Assembly: GCA_944390675.1 (NCBI GenBank) | Contig: CALXQR010000008.1 | Coordinates: forward strand, 1 to 64,000 | Source of the DNA: an uncultured Burkholderiaceae bacterium | Lineage (GTDB): Bacteria; Pseudomonadota; Gammaproteobacteria; Burkholderiales; Burkholderiaceae_F | DNA: 64,000 bases | Direction: 5' to 3' | Shown here: piece after piece, positions 52,161 to 59,744 of the stretch | Layout of the letters: every line of letters starts with the position of its first letter | How positions within the stretch are numbered: position 1 is the stretch's first letter | Notes under the pieces: generated by a model | Seen by the model: the letters and a program-made list of their open reading frames with translations, nothing else | Databases searched by the model: none | Told to the model about the DNA's origin: nothing | Program-made: the position numbers and the translations under genes

Positions 52161-52949
52161 TTAGAGACGAGGGAGAGTTTGAATAGTTGAGTTCTGTGGC
52201 TGTGTAAAGCCAGCGGCGGAAATAAGCCGGTCTTTAAGTTCTTCAAGGGCCAAGGCGCCGGAGGCAACGAGGCGCACCTTTTCTCCGGTTTTATCCACGA
52301 GGAAAACCGCGGGCGTCACAGTAGGCATCGAACCGCTTAAGGTGACTAAGCGCTTCACAATGCCGTTATCGGGTTTGGCTTCAGGCCAGCTTTTAGGAAT
52401 CCCGTTTTTAATGGAGATCGCAAGCACCTCCATGCCTGTTTCAGTTTTTAATGATTCAATAATGGGCGCCATGAGGTCACAGAAGGAGCAGCCGTTTTGC
52501 ACAAGCACCACGAGTCCTGAATGGCTCGCAAGCGCCTTGAGCTGAGACGCTTTGCTCTGCTTGGCTTCATCTTTCAAAGCCACCTGCGCAAAGTTCGCAT
52601 TGGGGTGAAGGGTCGTGTGGTCATAAGCGGGGTTGGCCCAAAGGGTTTCTTTCCAGCGTTCTGCAAAACGCATGGATTTCTCAAGCATTACGGTGTTGAT
52701 CGCTAAATAAGACTTGATGTTTTCGTCCGTAGGTTCCATCACTGCAACGTTGAGTCTCCTTTGAGCCTCCGCTCGGAGTTCTTCAACAGTCGCAAATTCG
52801 AGGACTTCTTCAGGATTCGTCTTGGCTTTTTCCTGGTAAAAGAGGAAGCCACGGTCCGGGCTCACCCAGACGTCTTCCGTCCAGAAATTACTGCCCGCAC
52901 TATGGGCGACAGAACTTACTAATAAAAGAGAGAGAAGTGTTTTCTTCAT
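52161..52949 (-). CDS. traF: Conjugal pilus assembly protein TraF (thioredoxin-like)
   Basis: A 262-residue protein with a signal peptide and a C-terminal thioredoxin-like domain. The CxxC is in QNGCSFCDLMAP (about 151-162). TraF helps fold or assemble periplasmic pilus components; F TraF has the thioredoxin fold but usually lacks the CxxC, whereas TraF of related ICEs may have it, as here. It is 12 nt after traN. Confidence 0.85.
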   Translation of the reverse strand: MKKTLLSLLLVSSVAHSAGSNFWTEDVWVSPDRGFLFYQEKAKTNPEEVLEFATVEELRAEAQRRLNVAVMEPTDENIKSYLAINTVMLEKSMRFAERWKETLWANPAYDHTTLHPNANFAQVALKDEAKQSKASQLKALASHSGLVVLVQNGCSFCDLMAPIIESLKTETGMEVLAISIKNGIPKSWPEAKPDNGIVKRLVTLSGSMPTVTPAVFLVDKTGEKVRLVASGALALEELKDRLISAAGFTQPQNSTIQTLPRL

Positions 52950-52961
52950 TTTTTTATCTTT

Positions 52962-55172
52962 TTAACAATCGGTTCCGTAACAGGTGCCCTCTTTTTCAGG
53001 CATCGGTGCATAGGGTTTTTGAGTGGATTCAATCTCAGCTTTTCTCGCCCGAGCGCGCGTTTCAACGTTTTTACTGTCGGGGATATTGACTTTTGAAGTG
53101 TCAATGAGGCCTTCGAGCGCCTTGGGATCAATTTTTCCGAGATCTACGCGACTCATCTCCCATGCGGTGAGCCCCTGGCAGACTTGACTGTCTGTCACGT
53201 TCCAGCCGGTCCCCATCTGTTCATGAGCGGCTTCCTGTACTAAAAGTGCAAGCTTTGAGTTGTAGCAGCAGTAGGATTCCGTTTTAATGAGGCACTGCCC
53301 CATAAAGTATTCGGTGCATTGGCTCCCGACGTAGCGGCAGGTGTCCGCCCCTCGCTTTAGCTGCAGCGTTTGCTCTTCAGGTGTGCAGGAGAGGTAGTCG
53401 GAAGCCACTTCAAGCGCAACCATCGCGAAGAAGGTCCAGGGGTCAAATGAAAACTGAACCGAGCCTCCGACGTAGGAAACTGATAACCCGTAGTAGGAGA
53501 GGTTGGGGGAGTAGGCTTGGCCTGCGGCCTCGCCATAAAGCTTCGTCATGACGTTAGCGATACTGTCATGGCTCATCAGAATGTCGTTAACGTATGGTGA
53601 ACCTAACGTATGGATCGTTTCTTTAGCGACTTTGGCGGCAAAAATGTAGGAGACGGGGAGACCGGCGGCGTTGCTCTTTGTGCCCCGGACCTTCCCTTTG
53701 CAGCACGAAACTCCGCCCAATTTATTTCTGCAGGTGTTCATTTCTCCGGAGAAGAAGCGCAGGTTTTGATAGTCGCCGTAGACCGCGGCTTGGCGCACGA
53801 CTTCGAGTTTCGTAACGCTATCGGCTAAATTCGTGTTGGGGGCGTCATCGGTTGGCGTGCAAAGACCGTGCTGACAGATGGACTCCGTGCAGACTTCTTC
53901 CGTAATTGTTGTGTCAGGTGTCTTTTTACACTCAAAGGTCGACGTCCAGAACGTGCAGCCCACGTCACTTTGCGCCATGCATTTCTTCTCGACCAACTCA
54001 CACTTGGGGTTGCCTTCGAGAGCGACGCACCCATTATGGGTGTCATCTGTAATGCAGCCGTATTGGATTTCATAGCGCCAGCAGTCTTTGTAGACGGGAT
54101 TCCCATCCACAATACGAGTCTCAGGTCCTTCAACACAGACGCTCGTCTCCGCTTCACAGGTAGTTGCCTTGGCTTTCTTCGCAGAGAAAGGACAGTCAGA
54201 GTCTTCTGTCATGCCGGTGATCACTTCTTCATTGCCTACCCATTGGATATGAGAAGGCGGGGAGGCAAGCGGCTTATCACAAGAGTAAAGGGGCTGCGAG
54301 GGGCTTTCTTCTTTGACCGTGCAGCCTAAGTTTTCTAAGGCTTCACAGGTTTGGTTATTTCCACCTGAGCAAGTAAGGGTCTTTTCTTCTTTCAGACAGA
54401 CGTCCGTGAAGACCGGGTGGTTGGCTAAACATGTGCTCTGAGCTTCACTGCAGGTTGTACCCTGACAGGAATTAGAAAGTTCCACCACACGATCCAAGAC
54501 TTCATGAGACTCCACAAAGTGAATGTCTTCGTGTTGCGGGACGGTGATGCTTTCTTTGCAGTCGTAATAACGGGTTTCAACGGTCTTTTCAATACCCGCA
54601 TAGTGGCAGCCCGCATTGTTTAATAACGAGCAGGATTCGTTGGGCTCGCGCACCACACAATTAAAGGTATATTCGCGCTCCCAGCAGGGGAGCGTCACTT
54701 CCACTCCGTCAATGACTCGAGTCTCTTCCGGTGCAGTACAGATCATCTGCGTTTGCGAGCAGACGGGATTGGTGGCCGAGGGACAATTCTTTCCAACTTC
54801 GAATTGATCTTTGATGTTGATAATGGGCTCAAGGACTGTGATGCCTTGGCCGGGATTCGTGAGTTTCTTAGAACAAGTAAAGGTGTTTTTACGAAGCAGA
54901 CATTCGCCGGGCTTGTCTGCTTTCAGGCACTCGGAGTCTGTGAGTTCGCAGGATGAGTTCGTTTCCAAGGGGGCGCAATAGTTAATCGTGCCACCGCCTG
55001 CGCACTCCGTAGTGGTTTCGTACTGCCAGCAGTTCCGGTAAATACGCACACCGTCAATGATTCGCGTTTCCGCTCCTTGAAGACAGGTTTTCTTTGTAAC
55101 GGAGCAGTTTCCCGCAAAAACGGTGCCTGCCAAAATCATCAGGAAAAGGGACAAAAGCATCTTTATCGGCAT
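52962..55172 (-). CDS. traN: Mating-pair stabilisation protein TraN (large, Cys-rich)
   Basis: A 736-residue secreted outer-membrane protein. A signal peptide (about 1-20) is followed by at least five cysteine-rich repeats of the form VTKKTCLQGAETRIIDGV, similar units with CxxxxRVIDGxxVxxxCW, and a C-terminal Cys-rich domain with SCCKGK and YCCYNSK. TraN contacts the recipient's outer membrane. GGGAG precedes the ATG by 5 nt. Its start overlaps the stop of the smaller TraN-like gene. Confidence 0.85.
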   Translation of the reverse strand: MPIKMLLSLFLMILAGTVFAGNCSVTKKTCLQGAETRIIDGVRIYRNCWQYETTTECAGGGTINYCAPLETNSSCELTDSECLKADKPGECLLRKNTFTCSKKLTNPGQGITVLEPIINIKDQFEVGKNCPSATNPVCSQTQMICTAPEETRVIDGVEVTLPCWEREYTFNCVVREPNESCSLLNNAGCHYAGIEKTVETRYYDCKESITVPQHEDIHFVESHEVLDRVVELSNSCQGTTCSEAQSTCLANHPVFTDVCLKEEKTLTCSGGNNQTCEALENLGCTVKEESPSQPLYSCDKPLASPPSHIQWVGNEEVITGMTEDSDCPFSAKKAKATTCEAETSVCVEGPETRIVDGNPVYKDCWRYEIQYGCITDDTHNGCVALEGNPKCELVEKKCMAQSDVGCTFWTSTFECKKTPDTTITEEVCTESICQHGLCTPTDDAPNTNLADSVTKLEVVRQAAVYGDYQNLRFFSGEMNTCRNKLGGVSCCKGKVRGTKSNAAGLPVSYIFAAKVAKETIHTLGSPYVNDILMSHDSIANVMTKLYGEAAGQAYSPNLSYYGLSVSYVGGSVQFSFDPWTFFAMVALEVASDYLSCTPEEQTLQLKRGADTCRYVGSQCTEYFMGQCLIKTESYCCYNSKLALLVQEAAHEQMGTGWNVTDSQVCQGLTAWEMSRVDLGKIDPKALEGLIDTSKVNIPDSKNVETRARARKAEIESTQKPYAPMPEKEGTCYGTDC

Positions 55173-56320
55173 GTCTTCTCCCAGATTTCAATTTCCTGAT
55201 GCTTGGGCTTATAGATAATCATCGTGCCCTTTACGGTGCGCGTGCCCTTACCCTTATCAGTATTGGTGATTGTGATTTCGTAGGCATCGCGGTTAGAGAT
55301 GCGGATCACTTTGATTGAAAAGACAAACTCGATGCGGTTTGTTTTTGTAAAAGACGATGGCGCGGAGGTAAAGGTGCCCATCGCTCGCGAGCCAATTTTC
55401 ACCGTAACGTGGACTCCGTCTACGCACGTATAGGTGATGTTTGCCTTCATGTTGGGGGCGGTGCCTGAATAGCCCACGTCTTTAAAGGGCGTCAAGTCGA
55501 GCGTGATTCGTTGTTCGCTTGTGCAGGGCGGAATCACGTCAATTTTTAACGTCTCAATGCAGGTTGTTGTCTTTGGGGGCTCCGCTTCAATCGTGCACTG
55601 GTAGGGGTAACGCTTTTCAACGTCAACCGTAACTGGTACCGTGCAGGCGTTTTGCTGAGTTTCACCATCGTCTTTGACGCAGGAATAGCGGTTTTCGGTG
55701 TGCGACTGTACTTCACGAAGAATCTGGCAGACTTCTGTTGTTTCTGCTCCCTTGTTGCACCGGTAAAGCTCAAAGAGAGTCTTGTCCATCGTCCAGCCCT
55801 CAGAGCACGTTCCCGTCACAAGGCTTGCGGTTGTCTCATCGCATACTTCAATTTCAGATAGGCCGGGGATGACAGTCGTCACTGTTTCGCACTTGGTATC
55901 CGTGCTCACGATGCTTCCGGCTTCACCCACCAAGTCGCCCGCCTGATTGATGGTGTTCTCGTAATCCTTGAGAATTTCTTCTTTTTCAGCTTCATCGAGT
56001 TCAGGCTTGTTGGCACCTCCCTGGTAGACCAACTGAACGGCCAAACATTCGGGATCGTTTTTCGACAGACACCCGTTGGCTTTGTTTGAGCCGGGGGTGA
56101 AGAGGTCGCCCATACCGTGTTTGTCACGAAGGCCGGTTAAGTCTGAGGTATCCCCAACGAAGTCCTTATTAATGATGTCGTCTCGCATGGAGCCGGTGAC
56201 GATCTGGTCGTAATTGGGGCGCGCTACTGACTGGGCAGCTGATGCAGCGTCATTAACGGAGATGTCGCCGGCCCAGGCGTAGGCAGTAACGCAGAGCAAT
56301 GGGATAGTCAACCACTTCAT
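55163..56320 (-). CDS. TraN-like or TraN N-terminal-type secreted protein
   Basis: A 385-residue secreted protein with a signal peptide (about 1-17). The N-terminal region (SMRDDIINKDFVG, ECLAVQLVYQG) resembles the front part of TraN proteins, then a Cys-rich middle (about 140-260). The C-terminal quarter is a beta-rich, single-Cys domain unlike TraN. It overlaps traN by 10 nt. It may be a split TraN or an accessory adhesin; its function is unknown. It overlaps the trbC stop by 4 nt. Confidence 0.65.
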   Translation of the reverse strand: MKWLTIPLLCVTAYAWAGDISVNDAASAAQSVARPNYDQIVTGSMRDDIINKDFVGDTSDLTGLRDKHGMGDLFTPGSNKANGCLSKNDPECLAVQLVYQGGANKPELDEAEKEEILKDYENTINQAGDLVGEAGSIVSTDTKCETVTTVIPGLSEIEVCDETTASLVTGTCSEGWTMDKTLFELYRCNKGAETTEVCQILREVQSHTENRYSCVKDDGETQQNACTVPVTVDVEKRYPYQCTIEAEPPKTTTCIETLKIDVIPPCTSEQRITLDLTPFKDVGYSGTAPNMKANITYTCVDGVHVTVKIGSRAMGTFTSAPSSFTKTNRIEFVFSIKVIRISNRDAYEITITNTDKGKGTRTVKGTMIIYKPKHQEIEIWEKTCR

Positions 56321-56946
56321 GGACGGTCTCCTAAGCGGTCAAGATAACGTTGCACTAAGCCTTGAGCAGAAATGAGCTGAGTGTTTTCAGAATCTGCCTT
56401 TAAAGCTCGGGCAATGTCTTTTTGGATGTGCTCTAAGGCATAGCGAAGCGTCACGTCGCCCCGGGCTTCAAAGAGACGAGAAGCCTTTTCGCAGGCGGTG
56501 CGGCAAACCGGCATCACAAGTACACGGGGTACATCGCTGATGTCGTGACGATTAAAGAGAACAGGATCGATTTGAACCGTGGCGCCAGCCTCTCTTAAAA
56601 ATTCAAAATCGCGCATATGCCGGGCAACGAGTCCCTTGCCATAGCGCTCTAAGGTTGTTTTCGGTTTCTCATCTGGCTTGTTTGTGATTTCAGTACCCAC
56701 GCCTCGGAAGGTAAGAGGGAGTTCTGCATCCCTCGCGTCTTCAGCAAGTCTTATTAATGAAGCTTTGGGCATCGAAAGTGATACCGCAATCGCAACGGCC
56801 ACCTGTTCTTCTTCATGAGCAGGGAGTTTTTCGACAGCCGTCTGCGCCTCTTGAACGATGTTCTGAACATCTTCCGGCGTTAAGGCAAAGACGGCTTGTG
56901 AAAAACTCAAAAGGGTTAAAGCAACACTTAAAAAGAACTTTCTCAT
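56317..56946 (-). CDS. trbC: Type-F conjugative pilus assembly protein TrbC
   Basis: A 209-residue secreted protein with a signal peptide. VAIAVSLSMPKASLIRLAEDA and QIDPVLFNRHDISDVPRVLV are characteristic of F-type TrbC. It works with TraW in periplasmic pilus assembly. Overlaps both neighbours by 4 nt. Confidence 0.87.
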   Translation of the reverse strand: MRKFFLSVALTLLSFSQAVFALTPEDVQNIVQEAQTAVEKLPAHEEEQVAVAIAVSLSMPKASLIRLAEDARDAELPLTFRGVGTEITNKPDEKPKTTLERYGKGLVARHMRDFEFLREAGATVQIDPVLFNRHDISDVPRVLVMPVCRTACEKASRLFEARGDVTLRYALEHIQKDIARALKADSENTQLISAQGLVQRYLDRLGDRP

Positions 56947-57959
56947 GACCCGCCTCCTAAGTTCATACCCTGGCAGCAGTCTCGGCGTCGCCAGATTAAA
57001 AATGACGCATCTTCGCCTTTAACCGGAGGCGTCGTGCCGCCTAAAGCATCTAAAGCGGTGGTTGCACCAAAGGGGCGGCAGCAGGTGCCCTGCGTTTGGC
57101 GCGAGGGCCAAACCATCTGCGTGCGGTAGACGTCTTTACTCATTAACAGTTCCAATTGCGGTCCGCACTGACCGTCCTTGCCCCATTGGCGCCAAAGGAG
57201 GCCTTCACGGTGGAGTTTCAAGGTGAAGCGCTGGGTGAGGAGGCTGAAAGCCTGCTCGTCTGTGATATGAGCATTCACCCAGCCTGTAAGCGGAAAAAGG
57301 CTTCCGGCGCAGCCCGCGCACCAGTAAAGCATGTTAATCGGAAGGTCAACCGTTGCTGAGACGCAGTCGAGACTGCAGGCCCCAACGGCAATAGGGTTAG
57401 AAAATAGCGTCACATCCGGGTTTAATAAGAAAGAACTCATTGAGTCATCCCACAAGGGGTCAAGTTCTGTCATGTAGGCTACGTCCCAAGGCGACGCTTC
57501 TAAACACTTGGTGTCAAAAAGGACTTCAAGGAGGTAGAGCCAAGGTGTGTGGTACCAGTGCACCTGGTAAAAACTTGTGCGGTGGCTCCGCTTTTTGGGT
57601 GAGGGCGTGCGGCCGTGAGCGGGAGCAGTAAAGCGCCCACCCATCTTGATGCCGCCAAGAGAGGGAAAGCAGAAAGGCTCTCGGACAATTTCTATCGTTC
57701 GGATGGGCTCCCAAAAGCCCAGGTTCATGCCGACCGTAATGTCCGCTTCACCGCGGCAGCTGCACATGGCATCGGCGTCGGTTGTGACATTGGGGAAACC
57801 GGAACCGCTCATCAGACTCGTGTTTTGTCCAACAATGATTGGGAAGACACATTCCCAGCAGACATCCGTCACGGGATTCGTGATCTTCCCGTAACAGGCG
57901 GCAAGACAGTATTGCGTATTACAAAAAAGAAGAATCAGAAGGAAAAGCGCTTTTTTCAT
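56943..57959 (-). CDS. traU: Conjugal DNA transfer protein TraU
   Basis: A 338-residue secreted protein. After a signal peptide the mature part begins CYGKITNPVTDVCWECVFP, the TraU hallmark, and contains many cysteines (for example CMCSC-like MCSCRG and CACSLDCVSA-type stretches) expected to form disulfides. TraU is required for DNA transfer. A DsbC homologue encoded in the same operon may help fold it. ATGA overlap with traW. Confidence 0.88.
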   Translation of the reverse strand: MKKALFLLILLFCNTQYCLAACYGKITNPVTDVCWECVFPIIVGQNTSLMSGSGFPNVTTDADAMCSCRGEADITVGMNLGFWEPIRTIEIVREPFCFPSLGGIKMGGRFTAPAHGRTPSPKKRSHRTSFYQVHWYHTPWLYLLEVLFDTKCLEASPWDVAYMTELDPLWDDSMSSFLLNPDVTLFSNPIAVGACSLDCVSATVDLPINMLYWCAGCAGSLFPLTGWVNAHITDEQAFSLLTQRFTLKLHREGLLWRQWGKDGQCGPQLELLMSKDVYRTQMVWPSRQTQGTCCRPFGATTALDALGGTTPPVKGEDASFLIWRRRDCCQGMNLGGGS

Positions 57960-58534
57960 TTGAAGCCCTTTTCTTTCATCAGGCGCGAAGCAGGTGCCTG
58001 TGTGACGGTAATGCCGGTAGCGTCCATTTGAACAAAAGCGGGGAGCGCTTCAATTTTGAGGCGCCGGATAAGAGCGCCCGACTGATCAAACCACACGCGT
58101 TTTTCTAAAACCTTTTGCGTTTTTTCAACGGAGCCGGAGACCAGAATCACCCGGCGGATGGCGGAGTTTCCTTGAGTAAAGATTCCGGCTAATTCAACCT
58201 GCTCTGTGCGGTTGGCGTCAATGAAAAGCCACTCGCGTTGATAGTCCGGTCCGATAAAGGCCTTTACCTCGGGGTTTGAGTCAAATCGATGGCGCTTTGT
58301 TTCGGGAGCGGCGGGCAGGCTGATGCCTTGTGGGTTTTTCGCCCAATTCTCTAACCGATTTCTGTTTTGATTGATACGAGAGTTCGCTCTCTGCAACTCT
58401 TCCCTCGCATGCTCTTTTAAGAGTGTTAAAAGATCCGGCTCAATCACCGGGTACACCGGTCCCAGAGCAAGGCTCGAGGCCCAAGCGACATGTAGAGACA
58501 AAAAGAGAGGTAAGAGAAGAAGATCGTTTTTCAC
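57956..58534 (-). CDS. traW: Conjugal pilus assembly protein TraW
   Basis: A 192-residue secreted protein with a signal peptide. LGPVYPVIEPDLL and LFIDANRTEQV match the family. TraW acts in the periplasm with TrbC. It lies 11 nt after the signal peptidase gene and overlaps traU by 4 nt. Confidence 0.86.
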   Translation of the reverse strand: MKNDLLLLPLFLSLHVAWASSLALGPVYPVIEPDLLTLLKEHAREELQRANSRINQNRNRLENWAKNPQGISLPAAPETKRHRFDSNPEVKAFIGPDYQREWLFIDANRTEQVELAGIFTQGNSAIRRVILVSGSVEKTQKVLEKRVWFDQSGALIRRLKIEALPAFVQMDATGITVTQAPASRLMKEKGFK

Positions 58535-58545
58535 CGGAGTCCTCT

Positions 58546-59052
58546 CTACCAGAGGGAATACGCGCGCCCGCGCACCGAAGAAAATGGAATGAGGCCGGGT
58601 TTCGCGTAGCGGCTGTCAAAACTGTCGGTGTGGTCGCCTGCGGCAAAAAAGTGAAGCTTGGGAATAACGCCGTCACTGATGTGCGTCAGCGGCTCACCGG
58701 TTCGGGAGAGGGTTTTAGCAATGCCGATAGCCTCTCGGTCAATAAAGACAAAGCGGTTTTCCACGTGCACGCGCTCACCCGGGACACCAGCGACCCGTTT
58801 AATGACGGTGACGCCATCGGGGATGGGCGCGGCCCCTCTCCAGGTAAAAGCGATGAGTTCGCCTTTTTCGACGCGACGGTCCTTTTTGTCAATTAAGAAA
58901 ACCGTGCCCGGGAGGCTCTCTGTAAAGTTAATTGCCAATTGGTAGCGGCTTGTGAAAAGGGCAAGCGTCAAACACACGACTACCAGGACAAAGGCGTGAC
59001 GTTTGACCAGAAGGAAAAGCGTTTGGGCAAGACGCAGGGCGTTCGCTTTCAT
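58546..59052 (-). CDS. Conjugative S26-type signal peptidase
   Basis: A 168-residue membrane protein with one transmembrane segment (about 17-35). ESLPGTVFLI holds the catalytic Ser, TVIKRVAGVPG the catalytic Lys, and DSFDSRYAKPGLI the final conserved segment. It probably processes the pilin or a pilus protein, as TrhF/TraF of related elements. It lies directly after the trbI-like gene. Confidence 0.86.
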   Translation of the reverse strand: MKANALRLAQTLFLLVKRHAFVLVVVCLTLALFTSRYQLAINFTESLPGTVFLIDKKDRRVEKGELIAFTWRGAAPIPDGVTVIKRVAGVPGERVHVENRFVFIDREAIGIAKTLSRTGEPLTHISDGVIPKLHFFAAGDHTDSFDSRYAKPGLIPFSSVRGRAYSLW

Positions 59053-59502
59053 TTAGAGGCGATCCTTTCTCATCGTGGGAAAGTCGCCCAAGAGATCGTT
59101 TTCGAGTTCCCGGCGAATCGCTTCGCTTTCCTCTATTGAAATGTTTAAAGCGAGAAGAATATCGTCCGTGAGATCGATGATGTCTTTACCTGCGACAATG
59201 GCCTTTTTATCCAAAATGATGACGTTTTCACGAACGGCAAGTGTCTTTAACACCTGATCGAGTTTTGAGGGAAAGGCTTTAGATTCTTCAAGGACGAGCG
59301 CTGTTTCGCCTTCTTTCATGCGGGTAAGCCATTTGAGTTTTTGCGCGTCCATCACGCTTTGCATGTCAGCCAACGCAAAGGTTCTTTCTTTTTGTCCGGA
59401 TCCCTCCAATACAAAATGCGTGCAGCCGACGATAAGGGCAAGAGAGCCCAATGCCAACGCAAGAAGGGGAATGTGTTGTGTAAAGGGAGACTTTTTTATC
59501 AT
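59053..59502 (-). CDS. TrbI-like inner-membrane protein (type-F system)
   Basis: A 149-residue protein with one N-terminal transmembrane segment. TFALADMQSVMDAQK and ENVIILDKKAIVAGKDIIDLTDDIL match the layout of F TrbI (128 aa). Its exact role in pilus retraction is unproven. It overlaps the small upstream gene by 4 nt. Confidence 0.65.
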   Translation of the reverse strand: MIKKSPFTQHIPLLALALGSLALIVGCTHFVLEGSGQKERTFALADMQSVMDAQKLKWLTRMKEGETALVLEESKAFPSKLDQVLKTLAVRENVIILDKKAIVAGKDIIDLTDDILLALNISIEESEAIRRELENDLLGDFPTMRKDRL

Positions 59503-59744
59503 TTCAAAATCGCTTTCAGTTTCTTTTGATACGTTTTGTTGTGCTGAAGGCTCACCTGAAGGTAAGGCGATTCTTTTTGCTCAAGGCGCGTTTTTCGGCG
59601 GATTTCATTTCGCTCACGCGCCGTGACTGTGGAGCGCTTCAAGGTAGGCGCCGTCGCTAAATCTTTTTCATAGGGGTCTTTCACGGCATACCACTGGGTG
59701 CCGGGGGCGGCGAGGTTATCAATCACGAATTCTTCTTTATCCAT
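59499..59744 (-). CDS. Small conjugation-cluster protein (81 aa)
   Basis: I do not recognise this 81-residue, charged, non-secreted protein. The ATG at 59744 is preferred because GAGGAG lies upstream; a start five codons earlier is possible. It overlaps the 3' end of traC by 8 nt and the trbI-like start by 4 nt, so it is translated with them. Confidence 0.65.
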   Translation of the reverse strand: MDKEEFVIDNLAAPGTQWYAVKDPYEKDLATAPTLKRSTVTARERNEIRRKTRLEQKESPYLQVSLQHNKTYQKKLKAILK

